This document shows, piece after piece, positions 1 through 7,959 of a DNA stretch of 16,348 nt. The notes beneath the pieces were generated by a model. The model ran no database searches and was not told where the DNA came from. It was given only the letters and a program-made list of their open reading frames with translations. Every line of letters starts with the position of its first letter. Position 1 is the first letter of the stretch. The position numbers and the translations under genes were made by a program. Origin of the DNA: Geosiphon pyriformis (taxonomy: Eukaryota; Glomeromycota; Glomeromycetes; Archaeosporales; Geosiphonaceae); contig JAAOMT010000316.1 of NCBI GenBank assembly GCA_016748015.1, forward strand, positions 7,939 to 24,286, in the 5' to 3' direction.

Positions 1-525
1 TAGAGGAATAAATGGCACCTCCTATGGATAGTCAGATTTGCTATTTTATTAGATATCTAGGTCAATCTCAGAAAATCAATAAAATTTATAGTTACGTTTT
101 TCAATAAGATCATTAATAACTTTGGGGCTGTTTATAATTATAAAGCGCTGAGGGCCAATATAAATAGTAAATATATCACCCAACTTAGCGAACCTATATT
201 AAATAAATATATTTTAGTAAAATAAACAATTCACAATAATTTATGGGGTTATTAAAATATAATTACGTTTTATACATAGTGCGGCTTATTAAAAAGACAT
301 GTCCTATAATAATAAATGAATTTGAAATTTAAAATCTTATTTAATTTTCAAATATATAGGGTTTGTTAATATTGTTAAATCGAAAAATATCTGAAAATTA
401 CCAAGAATAGGAATCCGGCCTGGTGCTTCAGGCAATCCCTTCAAGCCATTAATTTTCACTTTTAAGAATTTCGTTTTATAAAGGTAGAGGGAGACAAGTA
501 TGACAATAATATATAAGAGAGCCAT
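1..525 (-). CDS. cytochrome P450, N-terminal part (partial, 4 exons)
   Basis: Heme-thiolate monooxygenase, likely anchored in the endoplasmic reticulum; only the first ~90 residues lie in the window and the gene continues past base 1. Exon 1 (525-402) starts at an ATG and encodes a hydrophobic anchor (MALLYIIVILVSLYLY), a basic stretch, then the proline-rich hinge GLPEAPGRIPILG. I read three GT-AG introns: 401-304, 275-194 and 95-22. Exons 303-276, 193-96 and 21-1 then join in one frame. Exon 3 gives FAKLGDIFTIYIGPQRF and IIINSPKVINDLIEKR, and exon 4 gives GAIYSS, the usual P450 helix A / beta-1 / helix B order. Unspliced, the frame runs into stops, so the introns are needed. The heme-binding Cys lies outside, so substrate and intactness cannot be judged. 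Family assignment is confident; exon 2 (28 bases) is the least certain part. Confidence 0.85.
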
Positions 526-1639
526 TCACTTAAAAATATTACAAATTTTGTAAAATTCCTTCTAAAGTATTACCGTATATATACAGTATGTGAAGAAAAA
601 TTTTATCCTTTATTTTACACAATATTTCAATAACCTGTTATACAAATAAAATAACTGATAATCATTTTGGATCATCTATATAGATTTTCTTACCCTAAAA
701 TGCTTTATATTCTTATTTATATTCAATAAGGGTTAATATCACAATTCAGGCACATACTAAAAGGATACATATTTCAAAATATCTTTAATTTTTATTGTAA
801 ATTGCTATTTATTATTATTATTAATTAAAATTAAAATTATTTTATTTTGACATATTATTCATTGCTTTTTTATATTTAAACGAATACAAATTATTTATAA
901 AAATAGTATTAATAGTTTTAAACCATTTATTCCTAATGTCAAAAAATTTAATTAAAGTTTTGAATACCGAAATCAAACTGTATAAAATTGAAACAAAATA
1001 AGATAATAAGTTTATATAGATTTTATTTAATTTAAAACAGTTATTATATGCACCATAAATGATAAAAAAAATATAATTTATTTTATTATTAATAAACATA
1101 GTTTGAGTTGTATATTTTATAAATATTTATATAATGTAATCTTTTTATCTGTATTTTAAGATTTTTGATACCAATATTTATTTTGGTTTTAGCATAACAA
1201 TGCAATTTTACATACATTAAAACTACGACATATGTATATAATATTTGAGTCATTCCAAAGTTCATATTAAAAAAAATTTGTGAATATCACAAATAAACAT
1301 AATGTTAATCAAAATTAATTGTGTCTATATAATTTGAAGTGTAATTATGTGACAATTTATAATTTAAATTTTTATATTTTATTAAAATATTATAATCAAC
1401 TACATGTAAATGCTTTAAAAATATTAAATCAAACAAGTGTCTTATTCAAATAGAGTATTATTTTGGATTATAATAAATCTTCAGTTAGTGAAAAATATCT
1501 TTCAAATTAATGAATTTAATAGATTTTCTTTTTAAAATTAAAAATCTTAAAATTCATTAAGATTCTTTTTAAAATGACTAAATGGAGATTTATTTAAACA
1601 ATTTAAATTTTCAATAACTCTTTCACTAATTCAAAATTT
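526..1639. other. AT-rich spacer upstream of the P450 gene
   Basis: This stretch holds no gene I can support. It is mostly A/T runs with short ATT repeats around 813-835. A minus-strand open stretch at 842-1099 encodes only Asn/Ile/Lys/Tyr-rich low-complexity sequence, as expected of AT-rich noncoding DNA. The part nearest 525 should hold the P450 promoter, but no distinct element stands out. Confidence 0.5.
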
Positions 1640-1662
1640 CTTCTATTAATTGTTAATAGAAG
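1640..1662. repeat. perfect inverted repeat, 10-base arms
   Basis: Arms cttctattaa and ttaatagaag flank a 3-base loop (ttg), so either strand could fold into a tight hairpin. A run of five T follows shortly on the plus strand. No flanking gene uses it as an obvious terminator, and its role is unknown. Confidence 0.55.
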
Positions 1663-1729
1663 CCTTTTTCAGGAATATAAATTTATTTAATTTTAGAAAA
1701 TAATTTTTGAATTTTTGACTTGAAAAAAG

Positions 1730-1861
1730 CTATATCATCTGATAGGAAAATATTTTGTCAAGTTGACAAGAATAAAAATTAGAAGAGACCTGCCAGTCAT
1801 AACTTTTCAGATTCCATTTATTAAGTTTAGAATATTGCCAAAGGATAGGTATAATACCTAT
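1730..1861 (-). other. short open segment, possible F-box-type relic
   Basis: A 43-codon open stretch between stops on the minus strand, with richer base composition than its surroundings. It begins IGIIPILWQYSKLNKW and continues with LKSYDWQVSSNF. The 'PILWQY' part resembles the 'VPILWRNPW' segment that follows the F-box in many Glomeromycotina F-box proteins, and a different frame just upstream reads LVNKFVN, which resembles the F-box 'LVNRLWC' part. If real this would be a frameshifted remnant; no start codon or full domain is present. The likeness is weak and could be chance. Confidence 0.2.
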
Positions 1862-2284
1862 TTACTTTTTTTGTTGTACAATTCACAAATTTATTCACAA
1901 GCTTTCAAAAAGATTGAATCAATTTCTGAATCTTAACATATAGTTTCTTTATTTTATTGGACAAATGCTAGATATATTCAAAAAAATTTTATATATCAAA
2001 AGTTTGATACAGATTCATTAAATAATTACGTGAAGCCCCAAACATTTAGATTACTCTATTTTTTCAAGGAAAAGATGGAAAATCTTTATTTTATCAAAAA
2101 TGAGGACCTTAGCCTCATTTAATGAAATGAATTCTCTCTCAATGGTCAAATAGAAACTCGGAAATTATTATAGCTGATATTAAAAGGAAGATGTGAAGTA
2201 TTAAAATATCTAAATAATGTTCAAAGAAACCACTTCAACTCGGCAAATCCAGGTATTTAACATTTTCATTTGTCCTTGTTTTGC

Positions 2285-2560
2285 TCAAAACGGGCCAAGC
2301 ATCCTTGGTGGAACATCTTGGGTTTGGCCTTCAAACAATGTTGATACGACCTTGTTCAAGTTTGAGCTAATTTGGAAAAACCTCTTCTGGTTTATATCAA
2401 TGACTTTGACTAGAATAGTTTTGACAGATTTGACATGATGTTTAATTTCACTGGATTTATAGCACATTTCCAATCTGTCCATTGACATTGCAGCAATCAT
2501 GTCACCTAAATTATTTGATAAAAGTTGTTGATCCTGAAAATGTTGAAAATTTTGTTGCAA
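2285..2560 (-). other. unidentified ORF or exon fragment
   Basis: Open frame of about 91 codons on the minus strand, ending in TGA, with no ATG at its 5' end (the track-style start is TTG). The sequence 'ttcaacattttcag' immediately before base 2533 would make a good 3' splice site, giving an exon that starts DQQLLSNNLGDMIAAMSMD and ends EGQTQDVPPRMLGPF. Composition is polar and helical in the first two thirds, with amino-acid usage that looks protein-like rather than AT noise. I do not recognise the family. The opposite strand (2217-2438) is also open but reads less like protein. Confidence 0.3.
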
Positions 2561-2986
2561 TCATTCAATTGTTCATTTAGATACTGTACTTAATATATGT
2601 TAAACAAAAAATAGTAATGAAAATAGTAAAAAACCCTTTAATTTTATGAGTAAATGACTTGAAAAAAGAGATAAATAAATAAATCTCAAATAATTATATT
2701 TTTAGGTTTTTTTATAGATAAAAATTATTATGAAAATTTCTTACCTATAATTTTTATAGATTTAACAACAATGATAATAACGATTATATTTCCAATAGCA
2801 ATAATATTTTGAAAACTTAAAAAAATAAATTCAAAGAGAAATCATTCAAAATTTCAGTAATTTTTGAATGCAAATGATTTTCGGATTTTGATTAACCCAT
2901 TTGCTTAATCGAAATACAATTAGATTTTTTTGAAATTTGCCTCCTTGAAATTTTAAGATAAAAATATTAGAAATCTCAAAAAAAAG
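2561..2986. other. AT-rich gap, nothing identified
   Basis: No gene, RNA or clear repeat was seen between the unidentified ORF and the end of the Myb pseudogene. The stretch is A/T runs with frequent stops in all frames. Confidence 0.45.
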
Positions 2987-3964
2987 TTACTTAATTAAAG
3001 AGTAAACCATTATAAACCTTTTTCGCATCCTTTCCATACATTATCGCGGACTTCTTGTAGTAACCGCATTTGAAATTTCTCTCCAGTTTTTACCGAATCT
3101 TTTAAATGCTTCGTTTAAAAGATTTTTCTCTATTGAATTCCATTTCCCACTGTTATAAATTCTTATATCTTCTGATGGATTATGGTAAACCGTTGTTATT
3201 ATGTTTCGTTCGGCTAATAATTTCAAAAAATTCGCTAAACTTTACAACGACCTCATTCAATGTTTCAAATTTTTTTGATGACAGATTCACGTAGTTTATA
3301 TGGTAGTCGTGCATGTAGAAAGGAGGCTTTTGAAGAATCTGACTTATTATGCCAAGTTTCTGTTCTAATCTCAAAATTAATTCTTCTTCTGTCAAACATG
3401 AGTCTTTTTTTGAATCTGCCAAATGATTTTTATACCGATTGTGCAAGGACTTGATACTTCGTTCAGGAAAACACCCAGTTGATAAAATAACTTTCCATTG
3501 GATCTTGCCATTGATTGAATGTTTTTCAGCAGCTAATTTTAACGTTCTATCTTCTTCGGGAGTCCATTTCTTTCTATCTTCTTTCGGAGTCCATTTCTTT
3601 CTATTTAGGGTATATTTGTGATCAATAATTGCTCTATTGGATTTTAAGTCAGTAATTTTTGACTGGATGGCACATGGTGTTCTCGATGGAAAGTGGTTTT
3701 GGGAGATTAGTTTCCAATTTGAGCCGTGTAATTTATGTGCTTCGGATAAGGCGTTCGTTTCTTCAAAGCTCCATTTCAATCCAGTTTTAACAGCACTATA
3801 TTGAGTATTTTTCAGATTTCCTAATATTCCATTGAGATTATCTAAGATTGCGATTTGAACATAATTATCAAAAAACAGAGATGATCAGCCAGAAAATATT
3901 TTCTGAACCTTATTTATATCGGATAGATTGGATTGTAACACCATCGATATTACCTTATTTAAGT
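2987..3964 (-). pseudogene. Myb/SANT-repeat DNA-binding protein, decayed
   Basis: Reading right to left, a frame continuous from about 3964 carries three Myb-like repeats with the spaced Trp pattern. Repeat 1 is around LKWSFEETNALSEAHK and GSNWKLISQNHFPSRTP. Repeat 2 is around KKWTPEEDRTLKLAAEKH and WKVILSTGCFPERSIKS. Repeat 3 is around SGKWNSIEKNLLNEAFKRFG and KNWREISNAVTTRSPR. Intact members would bind DNA and act as nuclear regulators or, less often, as transposon-derived proteins. Three lesions are visible. A TGA lies at 3887-3885 before repeat 1. A frame change falls between about 3226 and 3180. A TAA at 3043-3041 sits exactly where the common 'RSPRQC' motif has Gln, after which the same frame continues CMERMRKRF to a stop at 2989-2987. 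No in-frame ATG lies between the TGA and repeat 1. I tested several introns to repair the lesions; phases failed or the intron was only 19 bases. A cag/AC acceptor at 3965 suggests an upstream exon. Confidence 0.72.
3551..3604 (-). repeat. 27-base tandem duplication inside the Myb pseudogene
   Basis: Two adjacent 27-base units (3551-3577 and 3578-3604) differ by only a few bases. They encode RKKWTPKED followed by RKKWTPEED, so the first strand of Myb repeat 2 is present twice. The duplication keeps the frame. Confidence 0.85.
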
Positions 3965-4479
3965 CTGCTGAGTGAAAAAAACCATATTAGACTGAGGGCT
4001 ACAAAATTACAAAATTAAGTGCTGATTTTTGATATGGGTATATATAAATAACTATAAGTAACTATATTTGTTAAAATAAATCAGAATTAAATATAATATT
4101 ATAAAATTTTATTATGTTTCTTGTTCAATTAAATAAAAAAGGTTTCAACCTTTAAAACTTGTATAAAATGTTAAATAAATAGCATCTAATACCTTTTTAT
4201 TTTTTAAAATAATAAATATAAGAACTCGAACTTTTAAAATTTTTTTTAGATAAAGTTCTCACTTAAAACTTTCTATTATTTTTAAACTTTTAAGCATTGA
4301 AAATATTTAAGTAAAACGATATTTAGCAAAATTGATTCTTAACAACAAATTCAGTATTAAAAGATGTCATAATAATAATTAAAAGAGCTTTTTTAAAAGT
4401 TTAATATCAAAATTAAAATAAATTTATTCATTAGTAATTTAATGATTTTATTTTTTATGCTGTTTAGTAGAAATTTTGG
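3965..4479. other. AT-rich gap, nothing identified
   Basis: No coding segment was recognised here. Any upstream exons of the Myb pseudogene would fall in or beyond this stretch, but I could not find one. Base composition is A/T runs with dense stops. Confidence 0.45.
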
Positions 4480-4596
4480 TTAAAAACAATAATCATATGA
4501 AAGGTCACAAAATTTCTGCTCAATAAGTTTTATTTTTTCAGAGTGTAGGCCACGATGAACCATCCCAGCAGAGTGAATTTTACCAAGTTCTTTCAG
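4480..4596 (-). pseudogene. protein kinase catalytic-loop fragment (HRG)
   Basis: A 38-codon open segment directly after a good 3' splice site (ttgttactatag, ending at 4597). It reads LKELGKIHSAGMVHRGLHSE, matching the 'GLKxIHSAGMVHRDLHSGN' catalytic loop of Glomeromycotina TKL kinases, including the two intact kinases in this window. The catalytic Asp of HRD is Gly, and the following SGN is SEK, so the proton acceptor and the magnesium-binding Asn are both lost. Downstream of the motif (KLIEQKFCDLSYD) the frame reaches a stop without a DFG/DLG motif. No N-lobe or C-lobe was found nearby, so this is best read as a relic of a kinase gene on the minus strand. Confidence 0.6.
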
Positions 4597-4820
4597 CTAT
4601 AGTAACAAAGAATAGAATAATAATTTTTGGATAAAAGTATAAAAAAAAAATATTTAGATCTATATCATATAAATCGTTTAATTAAGCATGATCTATATTT
4701 TGATTACTGTAAACCTACTTATAAATAAATAAACAAACACTTTTACCAAAAATACTTTTTTCTATTAATCTATAAAAATAAGAATTCTCGTGTTATAAAT
4801 TCTTAATTATTAAGTATTAA
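4597..4820. other. AT-rich gap between two relics
   Basis: No coding sequence was recognised. If the flanking minus-strand relics once belonged to one gene, this is a decayed intron or deleted exon region. Confidence 0.35.
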
Positions 4821-4973
4821 TTATATTAATTTATAAATTTTATAATAGGCTGGTGGAAGTTCATTGCTATTTCTAGTAATTTGAAATTCAGGGCAAAGAT
4901 TTTCTATAGTCTTTAAATGGGTACTTCGCGTCGACCAAGCATGACCGCAATTACTAAATTTTGGAGAGCAGCT
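4821..4973 (-). other. possible zinc-ribbon-like coding relic
   Basis: A 50-codon open segment on the minus strand, GC-richer than its surroundings, beginning SCSPKFSNCGHAWSTRSTHL and continuing KTIENLCPEFQITRN. The spacing 'CGHxW ... LK ... CPE' resembles the 'C-x-GH-x-W ... LK-x-G-x-WCP-x-C' zinc-ribbon pattern seen in many Glomeromycotina proteins, but the last Cys is Phe and the middle Trp is missing. A candidate 3' splice site (aaaatttag) falls just before the CGH part. It lies upstream, on the same strand, of the kinase fragment. An overlapping frame (LVIAVMLGRREVPI) weakly resembles a kinase C-lobe, so identity is uncertain. Confidence 0.22.
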
Positions 4974-5640
4974 TTAGAGATGTGAAAAATTACCTTCTTG
5001 AAACATTCCATTGAGAAAAATGCCTTTAAAGTTAGCTTGACAAACCTTAATAATTTTAACATGCATTAGCATGCACCTCACCTCTGACTAATTCTACACA
5101 TTAATATAATTGGTCCAAGCCAATACCAAAAAAAGCATACATAGAACATTTTGCACGTATTTGGACTGTACTTTACAGGAACAGCAACACAATTTCATTC
5201 ATACTCTTCCTTACTGTTTTGGAATTGTGTAAAAAGTATTTTACCTGAAAAACTACACTTTTCATTTGTTTAGATGTTCAAATATTGTTTTCGAGAACTT
5301 AAGTGAGTTGTACATGATAGTAACTTATTTTATTGCAAGTTTGAGATGGAATACATGCCGGCCAATATTTTGGTAATTTATTTTGCCAAATTCATTTCCC
5401 TACATTTCTTAATAAAAAAATTTAATATATAATCTGTAAATAATCAAAAACTCAAATATTCAATCTTTGAAATGTAGATAGTTAATTTATTAAATAGGAT
5501 TGACCAATACATTATTTTTAGGGGAATTCTTAAAACCATATGACAAAGCGAAAAAGAGTTTACATAAATTTCAGGGAGAAACTGATGTTCTAGATTAGCA
5601 AAAACTTTATTTTTTTTATATCCTGAATGCAATTTTTTTA
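4974..5640 (-). other. GC-richer degenerate stretch, unidentified
   Basis: Several short open segments alternate frames on the minus strand, for example around 5100-5220 and 5444-5632, with unusually many C/G-containing codons for this window. None carries a motif I recognise, and stops interrupt every frame. I read it as further decayed coding DNA, possibly of the same former gene as the kinase and zinc-ribbon-like relics, but cannot show this. Confidence 0.25.
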
Positions 5641-5854
5641 TTATTTTATTGAAAGAATATGAAATATTAAATTTCTAATGCTTTTTAAATAACGTTTTTA
5701 AAATCTTTATAAAAAGAATAATTTAAAAGTTATAAAGCTTTTATAAAAATAACTTGAAAGTAATTTTGAATAAAATATTTTAATTTAATTATATCTAATT
5801 ACATTATTAATTCTTTCTAATAGTTCATTACTTGATTAGTTAAATAGGTTTTTT

Positions 5855-5897
5855 TTATTTATTGTTTAAAGTTTTCGAAACTTTAAACAATAAATAA
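5855..5897. repeat. near-perfect 43-base palindrome
   Basis: Arms of 17 bases (5855-5871 and 5881-5897) are exact reverse complements. The nine central bases are four T, CG, three A, palindromic apart from one extra T, so the pairing runs almost to the centre and a cruciform or hairpin could form. A T run sits on the left side. It lies 360 bases upstream of kinase 1. It could be the inverted-repeat core of a tiny transposon remnant, a stem in a transcript, or a regulatory site; the sequence does not decide. Confidence 0.85.
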
Positions 5898-6256
5898 TAG
5901 ACTGAATTGTTATTCTTTAAAAATTAAAGAATTTTAAATTAGCATCTTTTAAAAAGATCAACAAAATAATAAGAAACTTGTTTAACGTTTTTATAATAGA
6001 AATATGCACAATAAACTTTAATATCAATTATCATTGTGTCTAATTGTGTTTCATTTAAAGAAATGGCATAATGCATGAAATTAGAAAATTATACTTTAAT
6101 ACTATTTTTATTACTTTCTAGCATGTTATAAATAAAATCTCTGAAAGATTCCTTCTTTTCAAAGTTTAATATTTCAAAACTTCAGAAAGGATATATTAAA
6201 AAACTTAAGCGACTACAAAACCTTCTCATAATACTTATTCAAATTTTATATACATC
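5898..6256. other. upstream region of kinase 1
   Basis: No gene was seen. The last 60 bases become less AT-rich and presumably hold the 5' UTR and transcription start of kinase 1. A TATA-like run (attttatata) lies within 15 bases of the ATG, too close to be the functional TATA box. There is no visible similarity to the region upstream of kinase 2. Confidence 0.35.
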
Positions 6257-6730
6257 ATGGAAACCCTTAAAATTAAAAGAACTCGTCTAGAAGTTCATGA
6301 ATGTAATGAATGTGAAGTTTGTAAAAGAAATATAAAAGAGGTCTGGAGGGGGAATGAATGTGCGGCATGCAAATTCATATTTTTTGAAAAACTTTACAAA
6401 AACTTTTCAAGTGGCAATAAAGTAGTTGATAAAATAATTAAGAATCCAATCTATATTCCACCCAAGAATCATGATAAATATGATACTAGTAGAGTTAATT
6501 ATTACAAATGGGTTCCATGGGAGCGTTTGTCAAATATCATTAAAATTGGGAAGGGAGGTTTCGGCATAATTTATAAAGCAATATGGATAGATGGTTATAT
6601 TGATTTTACAACTGTGCATAATAATAAAACGGAATATAAAACATTAGGAGAGAAAGAAGTAGCAATAAAATTTATGAATATATCTTTGGAGGATAGTGAT
6701 GAACGTTTTAAAGAGGTAATTAAATTATTA

Positions 6731-6825
<95 letters not shown>

Positions 6826-7959
6826 ATCATTACTAATATTTTAAATTTCATTTCATTTTAATTTAATTTACTATTTTTTATGTTTTATGTTTTATTTTTG
6901 ATAGTTAAATATTATAAGAACTATGTTTATTGAGGGTTCAAATCTAGTATATCTCTCTAAAATAATAGGGATTACGCAAAACGCTAAAACACTCAATTAC
7001 GGGATTGTGATGGAATTTGCAAAACATGGAGATATGCGAAAATATTTATCAACAAATTTTTATTCTACTGGTTGGTATGATAAATTATTCATAGCAACAG
7101 ATATTGCCACAGGACTTATTGCAATGCATTCATCTGGTATCGCTCATCGTGACCTACACTCAGGTAATATCCTTCAACATGACCGAAAATGGGTACAAAT
7201 TGGAGACCTCGGATTCTGTCAACCTACAAACAATGAAGCAACAACAGGAAAACCGATGGAGCAGAAAAAAATATATGGAGTGATTCCGTACATTCCACCA
7301 GAAGTTTTAAGAGGAGAAAAGTTTACAACGGCTGGTGATATTTATAGTTATGGGATGTTATTATGGGAATTGGCAACAGGAAAGCCTCCCTTTCACGATT
7401 TTTGTCATAACGCTGTTCTTATAATAGCTATTTTAAATGGTAAAAGACCTGAAATAACCTCTCCCCTTATTCCACCTTGTTACGCTAAAATAATTGAAAA
7501 GTGTTGGGATGATGATCCTAAGAACCGTCCTACTGCTGAGGAAGTTGTGAAGAACTTGTTTGAAATTCGAGGATTTTCATCTCATAAGCCTAAATGGCTA
7601 GAATTTTTTGAATCAGATAAATTTGTAAGAGAAATGAGGAAAAACCACGAGACAACAAAAGATTCACCAAAATCTTGTCCAATAACAACCATTCATCCAG
7701 GGGCAGTTTATACAAGTCGCCTTTTAACTTTGCAATTGATTAAAGAATCAAACGGTTAGTTCCTTTAATTTTGAAGAGTTTTATACTGATTAATTCTTTG
7801 ACTTAATAAATATATATCATAAAAATTTTGTTTCAAATTTAAAAGAATTAATTTATCTACCTAGAGGTAAGAAATTAAATAAAAATTAGAGTACAATTTT
7901 ATTTCATCTATTTTTTTAATGCTTATTTTAATATCTTATATTTAGATGACTCTCAATAA
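6257..7959 (+). CDS. TKL-type Ser/Thr protein kinase 1 with N-terminal Cys cluster
   Basis: Probable cytosolic signalling kinase. Exon 1 (6257-6715) and exon 2 (from 6905) join in phase 0 across a 189-base intron. The ATG context is catcATGG. The N-terminus has Cys at 16, 19, 22, 35 and 38, probably a zinc site. The kinase domain follows 'WVPWERL': glycine loop IGKGGFG (97-103), Lys138 in VAIK, helix-C Glu probably 153 at the splice site, HRDLHSGN with Asp236 and Asn241, DLG in place of DFG (Asp254), PPE286, then GDIYSYGMLLWE and CWDDDPKNRPTAEE. All catalytic residues are present, so it should be active. About 20 extra polar residues sit between the glycine loop and VAIK. The unspliced exon 2 stops at 7757-7759 (437 aa). 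However, a GTTAGT donor at 7755 joins 7846-7866 and 7946-7959 in frame, replacing the final Gly with ELIYLPRDDSQ (447 aa). I prefer this because kinase 2 keeps the same block. Kinase identity is certain; the 3' end is not. Confidence 0.9.
6733..6824 (+). repeat. (ATT)n microsatellite in kinase 1 intron 1
   Basis: A pure 3-base repeat, about 30 units over 92 bases with no interruption, flanked by tatc and aatc. It makes up half of the 189-base intron (6716-6904). The equivalent intron of kinase 2 is only 92 bases and has no such run, so the repeat expanded after the two genes separated. If the intron were retained, the run would be translated as a leucine tract before a stop. Confidence 0.97.
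7841..7959 (+). other. conserved terminal exons 3 and 4 of kinase 1
   Basis: Beyond the apparent stop of exon 2, an acceptor (aaatttaaaag, to 7845), a 21-base exon (7846-7866), a GTAAG donor, a 79-base intron and a tatatttag acceptor (to 7945) lead to a stop at 7957-7959. The same order and nearly the same bases occur behind kinase 2. Differences between the two copies are silent or conservative in the YLP(R/K)DDS frame, which argues for a coding role. Listed separately because it changes the predicted C-terminus. Confidence 0.6.

Noticed and set aside
842-1099. Minus-strand open frame of 85 codons
   Set aside because: Almost entirely Asn, Ile, Lys, Phe, Tyr and Leu, as expected of AT-rich noncoding DNA; no motif and no splice context.
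2217-2438. Plus-strand open frame opposite the 2285-2560 frame
   Set aside because: It starts at an ATG, but the minus-strand reading has a better amino-acid pattern and a splice acceptor; only one of the two is likely to be real.
3165-3200. A 19-base intron that would restore the Myb frame between about 3190 and 3172
   Set aside because: Phase fits, but 19 bases is below any normal spliceosomal intron length; a frameshift is simpler.
3106-3621. Several plus-strand open frames
   Set aside because: They are antisense shadows of the Myb-repeat frame on the minus strand.
5444-5632. Minus-strand 62-codon frame with an ATG
   Set aside because: Looks somewhat protein-like but matches no motif and has no splice or gene context; left inside the unidentified stretch.
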